NCBI GenBank assembly: GCA_027451565.1 | Contig: DAIDJC010000002.1 | Location: 6,737 to 41,066, forward strand | DNA: 34,330 nucleotides | Direction of reading: 5' to 3' | Origin: Limisphaerales bacterium | GTDB taxonomy: Bacteria > Verrucomicrobiota > Verrucomicrobiia > Limisphaerales > UBA11358 | Shown: positions 25,131-34,271 of the stretch, one piece after another | Position numbering within the stretch: the stretch's first letter is position 1 | How the letters are laid out: each line of letters opens with the position of its first letter | Notes under the pieces: generated by a model | The model's input: the letters and a program-made list of their open reading frames with translations, nothing else | What the model was told of the DNA's origin: nothing | Database searches by the model: none | Made by a program: the position numbers and the translations under genes

Positions 25131-25529
25131 TCACCTTTTAAAGGGTGGCACCACGGCCACATCCGGGGGGTCCACGGACACCAATGTGATGTTAGGGGGG
25201 GTGATGACCCCTATGGGAACCACCCCTCCGCTGACACCGGTGAGGTTGGCTTCTGCCCGGACTTGGCTGGCTTGGAGTTGGTCCATGACTTCCGGCGGCC
25301 CGCTCACGGTCACTTTTACAGAAGCCGGACTAACCCGGTAGAAGCGCACATCGGAGGTGGATGACACGGGGAGAACGGTCAGGTTGTCGTAAGTCAAGGT
25401 GCTGGTGCGCCCTGCCAAGGGCAGGTTTTCCGGCTCGAGGATGCCGTGAACCGTGAGCCAGATGACCACCGCCAGCAAAAGCGAGAACAATTTCCAACCC
25501 CAGTCCTTGATGACCCAATCGCGAATCAT
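25131..25529 (-). CDS. Single YbbR-domain membrane protein (CdaR-like)
   Basis: A 132-aa protein with one N-terminal membrane helix (WKLFSLLLAVVIWLTVHG) and one extracytoplasmic YbbR domain, seen in the strand pattern ...SVKVTVSGPPEVMDQLQASQVRAEANLTGV... . Firmicute CdaR has up to four YbbR repeats and modulates CdaA; this short form keeps one. It overlaps cdaA by 4 bp (ATGA) and ends in a TGA that overlaps a possible GTG start of glmM, so translation is probably coupled. A regulatory partnership with the diadenylate cyclase is inferred from the conserved gene order. Confidence 0.88.
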   Translation of the reverse strand: MIRDWVIKDWGWKLFSLLLAVVIWLTVHGILEPENLPLAGRTSTLTYDNLTVLPVSSTSDVRFYRVSPASVKVTVSGPPEVMDQLQASQVRAEANLTGVSGGVVPIGVITPPNITLVSVDPPDVAVVPPFKR

Positions 25530-26413
25530 GGGGTGGATTTGGTTCCTGCGCGGTTGACCGGGCGCGGCTCGCGCCGGGTGATCACCGCAGGACCTGATGG
25601 ATGGTTGACTTCCTTGAACTGGGCTCGCAGCCAGGCCAGCACGCCGTGCGGACGTGCCGGGCGCAAAATGATGGACGTAAGAAAGGCGCGCAACTCCTCG
25701 GGGGTGACCCCGCGCACCAATTGACCCTTGTAGGCGTATGAAATCATGCCGGTTTCCTCGGAAACCACCATCACCAGCGCGTCTGTTTCTTCGGAGAGAC
25801 CGATAGCCGCCCGATGCCGGGTGCCAAGGGTTTTATTCAGGTCCGAACGCTGGGTGAGAGGGAAGATGCAGGCGGCGTAGGCGATCCGATCCCCCTTGAT
25901 GATCACCCCGCCGTCGTGGATGGCGTTGTTGGGAAAGAAAATGGTTTCCAGCATCTCGGAAGTCGCTTCGCAGTCCACTTTGATCCCGGATTCCACCGCT
26001 TCTTGAAGCTGGATGGATTGCTCCACGGCGATCAGCGCGCCAATACGGACATCGGCAAGCCTTTCGCAAGTCTGGATGATGACCTCCATGCTCTCCCGTT
26101 GTTCGCTGGCGGTGGCGAAAAGGGGAAGATTGCCCAACTCTCCGAGCATGCGTCTTAGTTCGGGTTGGAAAATGACCAAGGCGCCGAATACGATGAAAAC
26201 GGAGGCGCTGCCCAGCAGCCAGCGTAGCACCTTGAGGTCCAGGATGGTGGTGGCGGCTACCACGACCAGAAGAACCACAAAAAAACCGATCACCACCGGC
26301 CAGCCCCGCGTGCCGCGCACAATCCGCAAAGCAAAATAGATGAGGACCGCGAGGATGAGGATTTCCACCGCGTGCCGCCAACCGTCTTCAAAATCAGGCC
26401 AGTTAAGCCACAT
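25526..26413 (-). CDS. cdaA: Diadenylate cyclase (c-di-AMP synthase)
   Basis: CdaA condenses two ATP into cyclic di-AMP, a second messenger for osmolyte and cell-wall control. The 295-aa protein has three N-terminal membrane helices (about residues 12-80) and then a DisA_N catalytic domain: FQPELRRMLGELG, IHDGGVIIKGDRI (Asp167) and GTRHRAAIGLSEETD (Arg199-Arg201), followed by VSEETG. The ATP-binding motif usually written DGA is DGG here, a mild change probably tolerated. The C-terminus extends with an Arg/Pro-rich tail. It overlaps folP upstream by 11 bp and the YbbR gene downstream by 4 bp. Its place behind an exopolysaccharide operon suggests coordinated envelope control (inference). Confidence 0.93.
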   Translation of the reverse strand: MWLNWPDFEDGWRHAVEILILAVLIYFALRIVRGTRGWPVVIGFFVVLLVVVAATTILDLKVLRWLLGSASVFIVFGALVIFQPELRRMLGELGNLPLFATASEQRESMEVIIQTCERLADVRIGALIAVEQSIQLQEAVESGIKVDCEATSEMLETIFFPNNAIHDGGVIIKGDRIAYAACIFPLTQRSDLNKTLGTRHRAAIGLSEETDALVMVVSEETGMISYAYKGQLVRGVTPEELRAFLTSIILRPARPHGVLAWLRAQFKEVNHPSGPAVITRREPRPVNRAGTKSTP

Positions 26414-27251
26414 GTGATTGTTGGTTCATCACTGCCCGGGTCATGCGCAGAGCCTGAACAGTGGCTGCCACATCGTGTACCCGCACCATTTGTGCGCCTG
26501 CTTGAACGGCCAGGACGGCACAGGCCAGGGAAGCTGGCAGCCGTTCATCGGCTTTCGCCCCGCACACGGCACCCAGAAACGATTTCCTGGAAACTCCCAC
26601 CATGACCGGGCGGTGACGCCGCACAAACTGTCCCATTCCGCCAAGCAGAAGCAGGTTGTGTTCCAAGGTTTTGCCAAAACCGACCCCTGGATCGAGCACG
26701 ACTTGTTCCAAAGATACACCATGAAAGGGCAGCGCAGCCAGTCGTTCGTCAAAAAAACGACCCACCTCGGCCACCACATCCTTGTAGCGGGGATGATCTT
26801 GCATGGTTTCAGGATCGCCTTGGGAATGAGTGCAAATATAGCCGGCGCCATAGGCCGCCACTGCTTCCAGCATGGCGGAAATTCGGCGGTAGGACCCGAC
26901 ATCGTTCACCAGACTGGCTCCGGCAGCCAAGGCGGCCCGTGCCACGGCAGGCTTGCGTGAATCAATGGATATGGGCACGGAAACCCGGCCGGCCAAAACC
27001 TTCACCACGGGTATAACTCGCGCCAGTTCCTCCGATTCAGGCACCGGCACCGCTCCGGGGCGGGTGGATTCACCGCCTATGTCAAGAATGTCCGCCCCTT
27101 CCAAAACCAGCCGTTCGGCATGCTCAATGGCCGCATCCACATCCAAAAAGCGCCCCCCGTCTGAAAACGAATCGGGCGTCACATTCACAATGCCCATGAC
27201 AAGGGCCGGTCGAGGAAACCTGAATTCGAATTGTCGGGCGCGCAAGAGCAT
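26403..27251 (-). CDS. folP: Dihydropteroate synthase
   Basis: FolP joins p-aminobenzoate to 6-hydroxymethyl-dihydropterin diphosphate in folate synthesis and is the sulfonamide target. The 282-aa protein has MGIVNVTPDSFSDGG, DIGGESTRPGA, ISIDSRKPAVARAAL, LVNDVGSY, DPGVGFGKTLEHNL, VGVSRKSFLG and the closing VRVHDVAAT, in the correct order for the TIM barrel. The usual MHMxG segment reads THSQG here. The track start is TTG 27287, overlapping the upstream TGA by 4 bp (TTGA). ATG 27251 gives a normal N-terminus (MLLRARQFEFRFPRP), though the overlapping TTG remains possible. Linkage folP-cdaA is common; linkage to UDP-glucuronate decarboxylase upstream is unusual. Confidence 0.95.
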   Translation of the reverse strand: MLLRARQFEFRFPRPALVMGIVNVTPDSFSDGGRFLDVDAAIEHAERLVLEGADILDIGGESTRPGAVPVPESEELARVIPVVKVLAGRVSVPISIDSRKPAVARAALAAGASLVNDVGSYRRISAMLEAVAAYGAGYICTHSQGDPETMQDHPRYKDVVAEVGRFFDERLAALPFHGVSLEQVVLDPGVGFGKTLEHNLLLLGGMGQFVRRHRPVMVGVSRKSFLGAVCGAKADERLPASLACAVLAVQAGAQMVRVHDVAATVQALRMTRAVMNQQSHVA

Positions 27252-27283
27252 GGGTTCAGGCGGCTCAACGGCTGCCCAGTCGC

Positions 27284-28243
<960 letters not shown>

Positions 28244-28248
28244 GTGAA

Positions 28249-29163
28249 TTACTTGCGTTGAAAGTAAAAGGAGCTGCCGGTTAATTCAAATTCCTGACCC
28301 AAGGACAACCCGCTTAATTTTTCCCTCAAGATGGCTGATTGCCGCGCCAGCAAATGCAGGGGCAAGCAAACATTAAAAGAGTGGTTGAAGGCAAGGAAAT
28401 TCTCCAGAAAATATTGCTCGTTCCAGAACTGTTTCCGCTGAACGGAGAAGGCGAGGGGGTATTCGTAGGGGGAAAAGATATCGTGGACATGAACGAATGT
28501 GCCTGCCTTCAAGGATGGATACAATTTTTCAAACTCGAACTGCACATCGCTGCCAAACTTATAGACGTGGCTTGAATCCACAAATAGAAACCCGCAACCC
28601 TCCAGAAGTTCAGGCAGGTCAAGAGTCTGTAATTCCTGGCGGATGGGGCGAAAGCGAACCCCCTTCAGTAAAAATTCATGAGTGAGCCGTGCGTAGGGAT
28701 CAATGGAGATAATCTCGCAGCCTGCTCCGGTCTCTTCAGCGTTTTTTTCCAGGGCGGCAAGGGCTATCCTGGTGGATGACCCCTGGCCTATCTCAATCAT
28801 GCGAGGTGGTTTCAAATCCCTCAAAAAGGCATATAAAAAAAGTGAGTCCAGCCCGTGGAAATAAAAGTTTTGTTCTGTGAAGCCAAAGCGTCCGCGTTCC
28901 TGTGCGTATTCATGGCCATAGTTGGACACCAGCCGGGCGGCGAATTTTTCCGACTGGTCAAGCATCCAATCCACCGCCGGAAGGTTGCGGGGCTCATCTG
29001 AATATTTACGGGCCATTTCACGCGTGTCCGGAGTCAGGTCATAAAAGTGGTTCCCTGTAATGTGAAACCCCATCTTTTGAAACAAATCAAAGAGAAAAAT
29101 TCGCGCCACATAGCGTTGAAACGCGTTTTTTTCGTGGAACAATTTGTAGATTCTCTCTTTCAT
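28249..29163 (-). CDS. Class I SAM-dependent methyltransferase (exopolysaccharide locus)
   Basis: A 304-aa protein with a central Rossmann-type methyltransferase domain: [14 protein letters not shown] is the SAM-binding motif [13 protein letters not shown] follows as motif II, and [20 protein letters not shown] and [15 protein letters not shown] complete the Methyltransf_24-like pattern. The N-terminal ~100 residues are helical and unassigned. No membrane segment is clear. Position between the sugar transferase (12-bp gap) and uxs (5-bp gap) suggests it methylates a sugar or a lipid-linked glycan intermediate (inference). The acceptor is unknown. Confidence 0.87.
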   Translation of the reverse strand: MKERIYKLFHEKNAFQRYVARIFLFDLFQKMGFHITGNHFYDLTPDTREMARKYSDEPRNLPAVDWMLDQSEKFAARLVSNYGHEYAQERGRFGFTEQNFYFHGLDSLFLYAFLRDLKPPRMIEIGQGSSTRIALAALEKNAEETGAGCEIISIDPYARLTHEFLLKGVRFRPIRQELQTLDLPELLEGCGFLFVDSSHVYKFGSDVQFEFEKLYPSLKAGTFVHVHDIFSPYEYPLAFSVQRKQFWNEQYFLENFLAFNHSFNVCLPLHLLARQSAILREKLSGLSLGQEFELTGSSFYFQRK

Positions 29164-29175
29164 GGTGTGTTTGAT

Positions 29176-30582
29176 TCAACGCGCTCCGGTGGCACCCAAA
29201 ACAGCGGGCAGGGTTCGCAGCAAGATCAGCAAGTCAAGCCAGATGGACCAGTTGTCAATGTATTCGAGGTCCATGCGCACCCAGTCTTTGAAATCCTTGA
29301 TCTGATTGCGTCCACTGACCTGCCATAGACACGTCAGCCCTGGTTTGACGCTCAGTCGGCGGCGATGGGCCAGATCATTGAATCGCTTTACCTCATCCAC
29401 TGGCAGCGGGCGTGGGCCCACCAGGCTCATGTCCCCCCGCAGGACGTTCCATAATTGGGGCAGTTCGTCCAAACTGTATTTGCGAAGCCATCTGCCGAGG
29501 GGCGTGATGCGCGGATCATTGGTCACCTTGAAAACAGGTCCGGTCATTTCATTCATCGCGGCCAACTCATGTTTGGTTTGTTCCGCATTGGAGCACATGG
29601 TCCGGAATTTGAGGATGGTGAATGGGGCCCCGTTCCGACCGGAGCGCTGCTGGCGGAACAGCACCGGTCCCGGCGAGGTGATTTTAATGGCAACAGCCAG
29701 CACAGGAAGAACGGGAATGATGGTGAGAGCAAGGAGCAGGGTGGCGGCCACAATCCAATCCATTAAACCTTTCACCAGAATCTGCCACGAATTTTCCGGG
29801 GCGCTGCGAAAGATCAAGAGGGGCTGGCCCAGAATCTCATCAAAACTGGCGCGGGCAATCTGCGTGGTGAAGAAATCGGCCACCAGCCAGGCTTCAACCC
29901 CCTCGGTTTCGCAGAGTTGGATGACGTTTTCCACGCGGTCCAGTTGAATTTTCCGGGCGCTGACGAGCACCCCGCTGACGGAGTGCTCGTGGAGCATTTC
30001 AATAAGATGGGCGTGGGAATCTGATTCGAGATTGAATTCGGCGGCCACCTGGATGCTTTCACTGGCCCGCGTCTCCAGCAGTTGGCGGAGCCGTTTTATT
30101 TCCGAGGGTATGCCAGCAAGCAGTATTCGTCTTTGGTATTGTGACCTGGCCAGCCGGCTGTTAAGCACCCACCGCAGCGCCTCCTCCTTGGTGTAAACCA
30201 ATCCGAAACTGATCAGGCCAAACAGCGTCATGACGCCGCGCGGGACCACGATTTTAAGCAGGTAAATGAGCAAAACCAGACCGATGGTTACAATCAGGCA
30301 TCCCCGCATCAGGGACCACATCATGACGGGACGGGAACCCGTGAGGCTACGGCTGTAAAAACCTTGTGATCCCAGGATGGAGGGAACAAATGGAAAAATG
30401 GCCAGATAAAGCCACGCCACGTGATAAAGGGTGTCGCCCGAAACCGCATCCATACCCAAGAAAGCGTGGGAAAAACGCTCGTTGCCCCGCAGTAAAAAAG
30501 AGATTCCAAAAGCAATGGCAAACAGGCAGACATCGGCCGCCTGTTGGATTTGTGTCCGGAAACGATGGTCGCGCTGGAGCAT
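29176..30582 (-). CDS. Polyprenyl glycosylphosphotransferase (exopolysaccharide priming enzyme)
   Basis: It transfers a sugar-1-phosphate from a UDP-sugar to undecaprenyl phosphate, starting repeat-unit assembly on the inner membrane. The 468-aa protein has four N-terminal membrane helices, a nucleotide-binding-like middle domain and one further helix (WIVAATLLLALTIIPVLPVLAVAI). The bacterial sugar transferase domain follows with ITSPGPVLFRQQRSGRNG, FTILKFRTM, GRWLRKYSLDELPQLWNVL, GDMSLVGPRP and KPGLTCLWQVSGRN. Size and layout match the EPS sugar transferases often found with exosortase/EpsI loci. It lies 30 bp after epsI. The sugar transferred cannot be deduced. Confidence 0.95.
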   Translation of the reverse strand: MLQRDHRFRTQIQQAADVCLFAIAFGISFLLRGNERFSHAFLGMDAVSGDTLYHVAWLYLAIFPFVPSILGSQGFYSRSLTGSRPVMMWSLMRGCLIVTIGLVLLIYLLKIVVPRGVMTLFGLISFGLVYTKEEALRWVLNSRLARSQYQRRILLAGIPSEIKRLRQLLETRASESIQVAAEFNLESDSHAHLIEMLHEHSVSGVLVSARKIQLDRVENVIQLCETEGVEAWLVADFFTTQIARASFDEILGQPLLIFRSAPENSWQILVKGLMDWIVAATLLLALTIIPVLPVLAVAIKITSPGPVLFRQQRSGRNGAPFTILKFRTMCSNAEQTKHELAAMNEMTGPVFKVTNDPRITPLGRWLRKYSLDELPQLWNVLRGDMSLVGPRPLPVDEVKRFNDLAHRRRLSVKPGLTCLWQVSGRNQIKDFKDWVRMDLEYIDNWSIWLDLLILLRTLPAVLGATGAR

Positions 30583-30612
30583 TAGTACGGGTTGGTCAAA
30601 TGGGTTTGGATG

Positions 30613-31359
30613 TCATGGTGCGGTCAACCTCCCGGGGGACGCTTTTGGCAACATCTGAAATTCGGGGACTGCAGCGCGGAGGAATTCTTTCATGAGGCCA
30701 AAGGTGGCATCCTCCTGCCCTGGGTCGCAGGAAGCAAACAGGGAGATATAGGCCCAACGGTCCAAAGTCCCCCTCGTTATCAAATCCCTTGGTATATACC
30801 AGATTTTCCATTTCCAGGATTTGGCCGTGATGTTGAGGTTGTCCACGAACCAATACACATAGACGCCGTTGACCGGATGGGGTTGTCCATCGGTGCCGGT
30901 GACGGATTTGGTGGTGATGATCCGGTTGACGGTGAGTTGGTAGGGAAAAGGACGGGTCATTGGAACCTTCTCCACCGTGGTGAACTGGTTCTCGATATCC
31001 CAACCCTGGCTGGGCATGCAAATTTCCGGGTTGTGGATGCTTGAGCGATCGTTGCCCATGACCACGACGCTCATTTCGCAAAATAATCCATTGGTTCCGC
31101 TGTAGGAGCGAATGCGGAAGCTTGTATCCTGGGGCAGATAGTTTTCAAGCACCGTTTCATTGTTGGTGAGGATGAAGGATTTATATCCGGGCACGGAGTC
31201 TGGGAGGATAATTTCGCCCCGCATCTGGCCGGGATGGCTCACGAATTTGACACCCGGGGCGTCCAGGCGCTGATGCGATTGCTGGTAAGAAAGGAAAAAG
31301 GCCAGCGCGGCCATGAGAATCAGCAGGCATGCTCCTGAGATGAGTGGGGCGGGTTTCAT
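30613..31359 (-). CDS. epsI: EpsI-family exosortase-associated protein
   Basis: EpsI proteins accompany or are fused to exosortases in exopolysaccharide loci; their biochemical role is not settled. The 248-aa protein has one N-terminal membrane anchor (ISGACLLILMAALAFFLSY) and an extracytoplasmic domain. That domain carries the family signature VVVMGNDRSSIHNPEICMPSQGW (about residues 98-120) and a later YVYWFVD...SLFASC stretch. The track ORF extends 27 codons upstream, but ATG 31359 overlaps the exosortase TGA as ATGA, the standard coupled arrangement, and directly precedes the anchor. It is transcribed with the exosortase and the sugar transferase. Confidence 0.92.
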   Translation of the reverse strand: MKPAPLISGACLLILMAALAFFLSYQQSHQRLDAPGVKFVSHPGQMRGEIILPDSVPGYKSFILTNNETVLENYLPQDTSFRIRSYSGTNGLFCEMSVVVMGNDRSSIHNPEICMPSQGWDIENQFTTVEKVPMTRPFPYQLTVNRIITTKSVTGTDGQPHPVNGVYVYWFVDNLNITAKSWKWKIWYIPRDLITRGTLDRWAYISLFASCDPGQEDATFGLMKEFLRAAVPEFQMLPKASPGRLTAP

Positions 31360-32474
31360 ACAGGGTTTCCACCTTGGGCCGCGGATTGCGGCTTGTCGTT
31401 GCCAAGATTTTCCAGCCAGCGCGAGAGCATGATCATGCAAAGGATGGCCACAAGAATGGTGATAAAACCAAATTTATTTTCCACCGCTTTTCCCGCATCC
31501 TGCCCAAAGGTTTCTGCCATGAAAATGGTGAAGGAGAGCCTCACCACGTTTCCCGCCACGGCCAGTGGCACGGCGGAGAGAATGAGGGCAAAACGTTTCC
31601 ACGGGTTTTTAAAATGGATAAAACCGTAGATGGTGGTGAGCGCCAGCAGGGCCACCATGCTGTGAATACCGCTGCAGGCGGCAGCCACTTCAAAGGCAAA
31701 GGTGTGGTCGGCATCAAAAATCTGTGTGCCATCGCGCACCAGGTCGGGAGCCAGGCCCAGGTGGCCGATCATGTAAACAATCCATGAAACCATGAGGCGC
31801 AGACGGAGGGTGAGCCAATTGGCCGCATCGCCCGCCGGGTAGCAAAAGAGCAGGAATAAAAATGGAAAAAGACTGGTTTTCATCCAATGCCTGCCCCAAG
31901 CCAGACCGGCCAGGCCAAAAAGTCCGGTCAGGAAGGCAATGAGCGACAATTTCGTTTCCTGAACCACAAACCCCAAAAGATGGGTGGCCAAAGCAGCCAA
32001 AACCACCAGGGATGCCGGCCACCAAAAAGCCAATTTGCCCGCCACTAATTCATTGCGCCGCCACCAGAAAAGAACCAGCACCACAAATGGAATCAACAAC
32101 CCATGCTGGTCATCCGCCAGTGGCGAGGTGTAAATATCAAACAACCAGGCAAAAAGGGAATGTGTGGAAATATAACCAAGGGTGGCATTGCCAAAAAATG
32201 CGAAAAGCAGAACCCAGGCAGTGGTCAGGATCAGGAAAAAAGCGCGGTTTGGAAGCTTTCTCCACTGCTCCTGGCAGCGGTAAATCAGCACGCCCACGGC
32301 TGCCACCAGCGCGGCGCCAAATAGATAAAGAGGCATGGAACCGCCACCCCTGAATTGGGAGCCGGTGTAATAATAGGCCACTGCCAAAAGGCCCAAAAAA
32401 CCAACTTCATGTGGCCAGAGTACGCCTCCAATGGGCGGCTGTCGTAGTCCTGCCTTTGCTTCGGTATCTGCCAT
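31356..32474 (-). CDS. xrt: Exosortase/archaeosortase family protein with altered third active-site residue
   Basis: Exosortases are multi-pass membrane cysteine transpeptidases that process C-terminally tagged exported proteins, usually alongside exopolysaccharide synthesis. The 372-aa protein has about eight to ten membrane segments and the core motifs FPFLFLLFCYPAGD, FEVAAACSGIHSM (catalytic Cys267) and AVAGNVVRLSFT (Arg312). The usual third residue, a His shortly after the Arg-bearing helix (HxxxG-type), is absent: the segment reads GQDAGKAVENKFGF, with Glu332/Asn333 in that place. The N-terminus is also longer than in minimal exosortases. No protein in this window ends in a PEP-CTERM-like signal. 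It is followed by epsI with a 4-bp overlap and preceded by the wecG-like gene (53-bp gap). Confidence 0.9.
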   Translation of the reverse strand: MADTEAKAGLRQPPIGGVLWPHEVGFLGLLAVAYYYTGSQFRGGGSMPLYLFGAALVAAVGVLIYRCQEQWRKLPNRAFFLILTTAWVLLFAFFGNATLGYISTHSLFAWLFDIYTSPLADDQHGLLIPFVVLVLFWWRRNELVAGKLAFWWPASLVVLAALATHLLGFVVQETKLSLIAFLTGLFGLAGLAWGRHWMKTSLFPFLFLLFCYPAGDAANWLTLRLRLMVSWIVYMIGHLGLAPDLVRDGTQIFDADHTFAFEVAAACSGIHSMVALLALTTIYGFIHFKNPWKRFALILSAVPLAVAGNVVRLSFTIFMAETFGQDAGKAVENKFGFITILVAILCMIMLSRWLENLGNDKPQSAAQGGNPV

Positions 32475-32527
32475 TCGAGCCTAAAGCTTTTACCAGCAAA
32501 GCAGCCGCGGCTCAACCTAAAAGGCGG

Positions 32528-33319
32528 TCAAAATCTGCCGCCGCTTTCCCCCTCCAAACGGGAATATTTCCTCCAACCCAGCCATTGCCCCATAAAAAAC
32601 CAGACAAAACGGGGATTGTTTCGAATATAGCGGCCCGCGAGCCTGCGCGGTTCCTGAATAAACCGGAAAAGCCATTCCAAGCCAGACCGCTGAACCCACC
32701 GCGGCGCCTGTCGCACACGGCCACTGTGAAAATCAAATGCCGCCCCCACGCCCACCATCAGTGTGGTTTCCAGCCGGTCAAGGTTATCAACCATGAACCA
32801 CTCCTGTTTTGGGGTGCTTAATCCCACCCAAATGATGTCCGGCCGGCAGGAAGCCACCAAATCCGCCAAGGCCATTTGCTCCTCTGTTGTTAGCGGTCTG
32901 AATGGAGGCGTGTAGGTTCCTGCCACCACCAGTTTGGGATACTTCTTCTTCAAATTGAATGCCAAATCCCCAGCCACACCCGGAGCTCCGCCCAAAAAAA
33001 AGTGCCGGATGTTCTCCTTCTCGCCCCATTCGCAGACTGCCAGCATTAAATCCGGCCCATACACCCGGCCCATTTCGGCATGACCTCGCAGTCGCCCGGC
33101 CCAAACCATGGGCATTCCATCCGGAGTGCAAAGGCCTGCCCGGTTTAAAATGGACCGGAACTGGTCATTCTCTTGCGCTTCCATGACCCCATGAACCCCG
33201 GTCACGCAAATGTAATTCTTTCGCCGCCCAGCCAGGGCCTCGGCCACCCACGTCACCGCTGATGTCAGGTTTAACACACTGATGCCAACCCCCAGCACAT
33301 TGACCTTTTTTACCATCAT
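32528..33319 (-). CDS. WecG/TagA/CpsF-family glycosyltransferase
   Basis: This GT26 enzyme adds the second sugar, often N-acetylmannosaminuronate or N-acetylmannosamine, to a polyprenyl-diphosphate-linked sugar. The 263-aa protein has the family motifs in order: VTGVHGVMEAQ, LCTPDGMPMVWAGR, RVYGPDLM, HFFLGG, IIWVGLSTPKQEWFM, VGVGAAFDFHSGRVRQAPRW and LEWLFRFIQEPRRL. There is no membrane anchor; such enzymes associate peripherally with the membrane. It is the first gene of the minus-strand operon, with two adjacent ATG codons at 33319/33316, and is divergent from a truncated glycosyltransferase gene across about 119 bp. Confidence 0.94.
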   Translation of the reverse strand: MMVKKVNVLGVGISVLNLTSAVTWVAEALAGRRKNYICVTGVHGVMEAQENDQFRSILNRAGLCTPDGMPMVWAGRLRGHAEMGRVYGPDLMLAVCEWGEKENIRHFFLGGAPGVAGDLAFNLKKKYPKLVVAGTYTPPFRPLTTEEQMALADLVASCRPDIIWVGLSTPKQEWFMVDNLDRLETTLMVGVGAAFDFHSGRVRQAPRWVQRSGLEWLFRFIQEPRRLAGRYIRNNPRFVWFFMGQWLGWRKYSRLEGESGGRF

Positions 33320-33438
33320 GATTAGAAGGCCCAGAATAAACCAACTCTCCGAAAAGACCAGCCCTGGCCTGAGGTTTTAACCGAAAATCCTTCCTTTCAA
33401 TCGTGCCTTGCCCCACATTCACCGGGCTGTTCGCATTC

Positions 33439-34017
33439 ATGAAACTGCTTGTTTTTGCGCATATTCCCCCGCCGCATCACGGCCAAAGCTACATGGTCAA
33501 ACTCATGCTGGATGGGTTCGGCGGCGATGTGCGCCACCCTTCCAGTTCCAAGCCTTTGGTGGAGGGAATCCAGTGTTACCACGTCAATGCCCGTTTTTCG
33601 AAGGATCTGGCTGCCGTGGGGGAATTTCAAGCCGCCAAGCTCTTCCTTATTTTTTGGTTTTGTCTTCAGGCCATATGGATTCGGTTCCGGCACGGTGTCA
33701 CTTCCCTTTATTATGTGCCCGCACCTGGCAAAAAAAATGCCCTTTACCGGGATTGGCTCATCATGTTGATTTGCAGGCCGTTCTTCAAAAAATTGATTTT
33801 TCATTGGCACGCCGCTGGCCTGGCCAAATGGTTGGAATTTTACTGTAATATCCATCTGCGCTCGATTACCTATCGCCTTTTCAAACCAGTGGATTTGAGC
33901 ATTGTCCTGTCCAAACACACCGTGGCTGATGCCGAGAAATTTTTATCAAGCCGAATTCAAATCCTTCCTTGCGGCATTCCTGATCCATGCCCGGATTTTG
34001 ATGAAACCACCCTGTGA
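33439..34017 (+). pseudogene. GT4-type glycosyltransferase, truncated after the N-terminal half
   Basis: The 192-aa product looks like the first Rossmann domain of a GT-B glycosyltransferase: MKLLVFAHIPPPHHGQSYMVK is the acceptor-side start, YHVNARFSKDLAAVGEF and SLYYVPAPG follow, and FHWHAAGLAKWLE and SIVLSKHTVADAEKFL give the domain-crossing region. It reaches the typical inter-domain segment ILPCGIPDPCPDF and then stops (TGA followed by TAG). A complete enzyme would be about 350-400 aa with a nucleotide-sugar-binding second domain containing an E-x7-E motif, which is missing. The DNA beyond the stop is AT-richer and does not continue the family in any frame I read. I therefore call it broken, probably at a rearrangement junction. 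ATG 33439 is preferred to the track start at 33403. Confidence 0.7.
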
Positions 34018-34187
34018 TAGTTTCAAACTTGCTAAATGCAGGTACTGGGGTAACACGCCGTGTAATTGACAAGCAGCTTTCCATTGTCGGTCTTGCTGTA
34101 CGCCGTGGAGAAGCGCGTCTGATAAGCCAGCTAGTTCAGTCTGCTATTAAAGACAATGTAACAACCAAATATTCTGGCAATAAATAA
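34014..34187 (+). CDS. Short unrecognised ORF downstream of the truncated glycosyltransferase
   Basis: A 57-codon ORF beginning with a GTG that overlaps the glycosyltransferase TGA by 4 bp (GTGA), in the -1 frame. It translates as MIVSNLLNAGTGVTRR...SIVGLAVRRGEARLISQLVQ... and ends at TAA. The sequence is protein-like and ordered, with more AT at third positions than the exopolysaccharide genes. I do not recognise it. The first residues faintly resemble the FVSNLLxxKGV start of a GT4 second domain, but the remainder does not. It may be the tail of a foreign gene joined here, or chance. Confidence 0.3.
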   Translation: MIVSNLLNAGTGVTRRVIDKQLSIVGLAVRRGEARLISQLVQSAIKDNVTTKYSGNK

Positions 34188-34200
34188 GCGGGATGAAATT

Positions 34201-34236
34201 CCGGCAATTTGTAAGCAAACGCTCATCTTTTGCCGG
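34201..34236. repeat. Inverted repeat near tRNA-Arg
   Basis: CCGGCAA at 34201-34207 is repeated in inverted orientation as TTGCCGG at 34230-34236, with a 22-bp spacer. It lies about 36 bp beyond the tRNA-Arg 3' end. It may be a recombination-site remnant or a chance repeat. Confidence 0.35.
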
Positions 34237-34271
34237 AAGCCACATCTCCGGAATGCACCACTCTGATGTGG

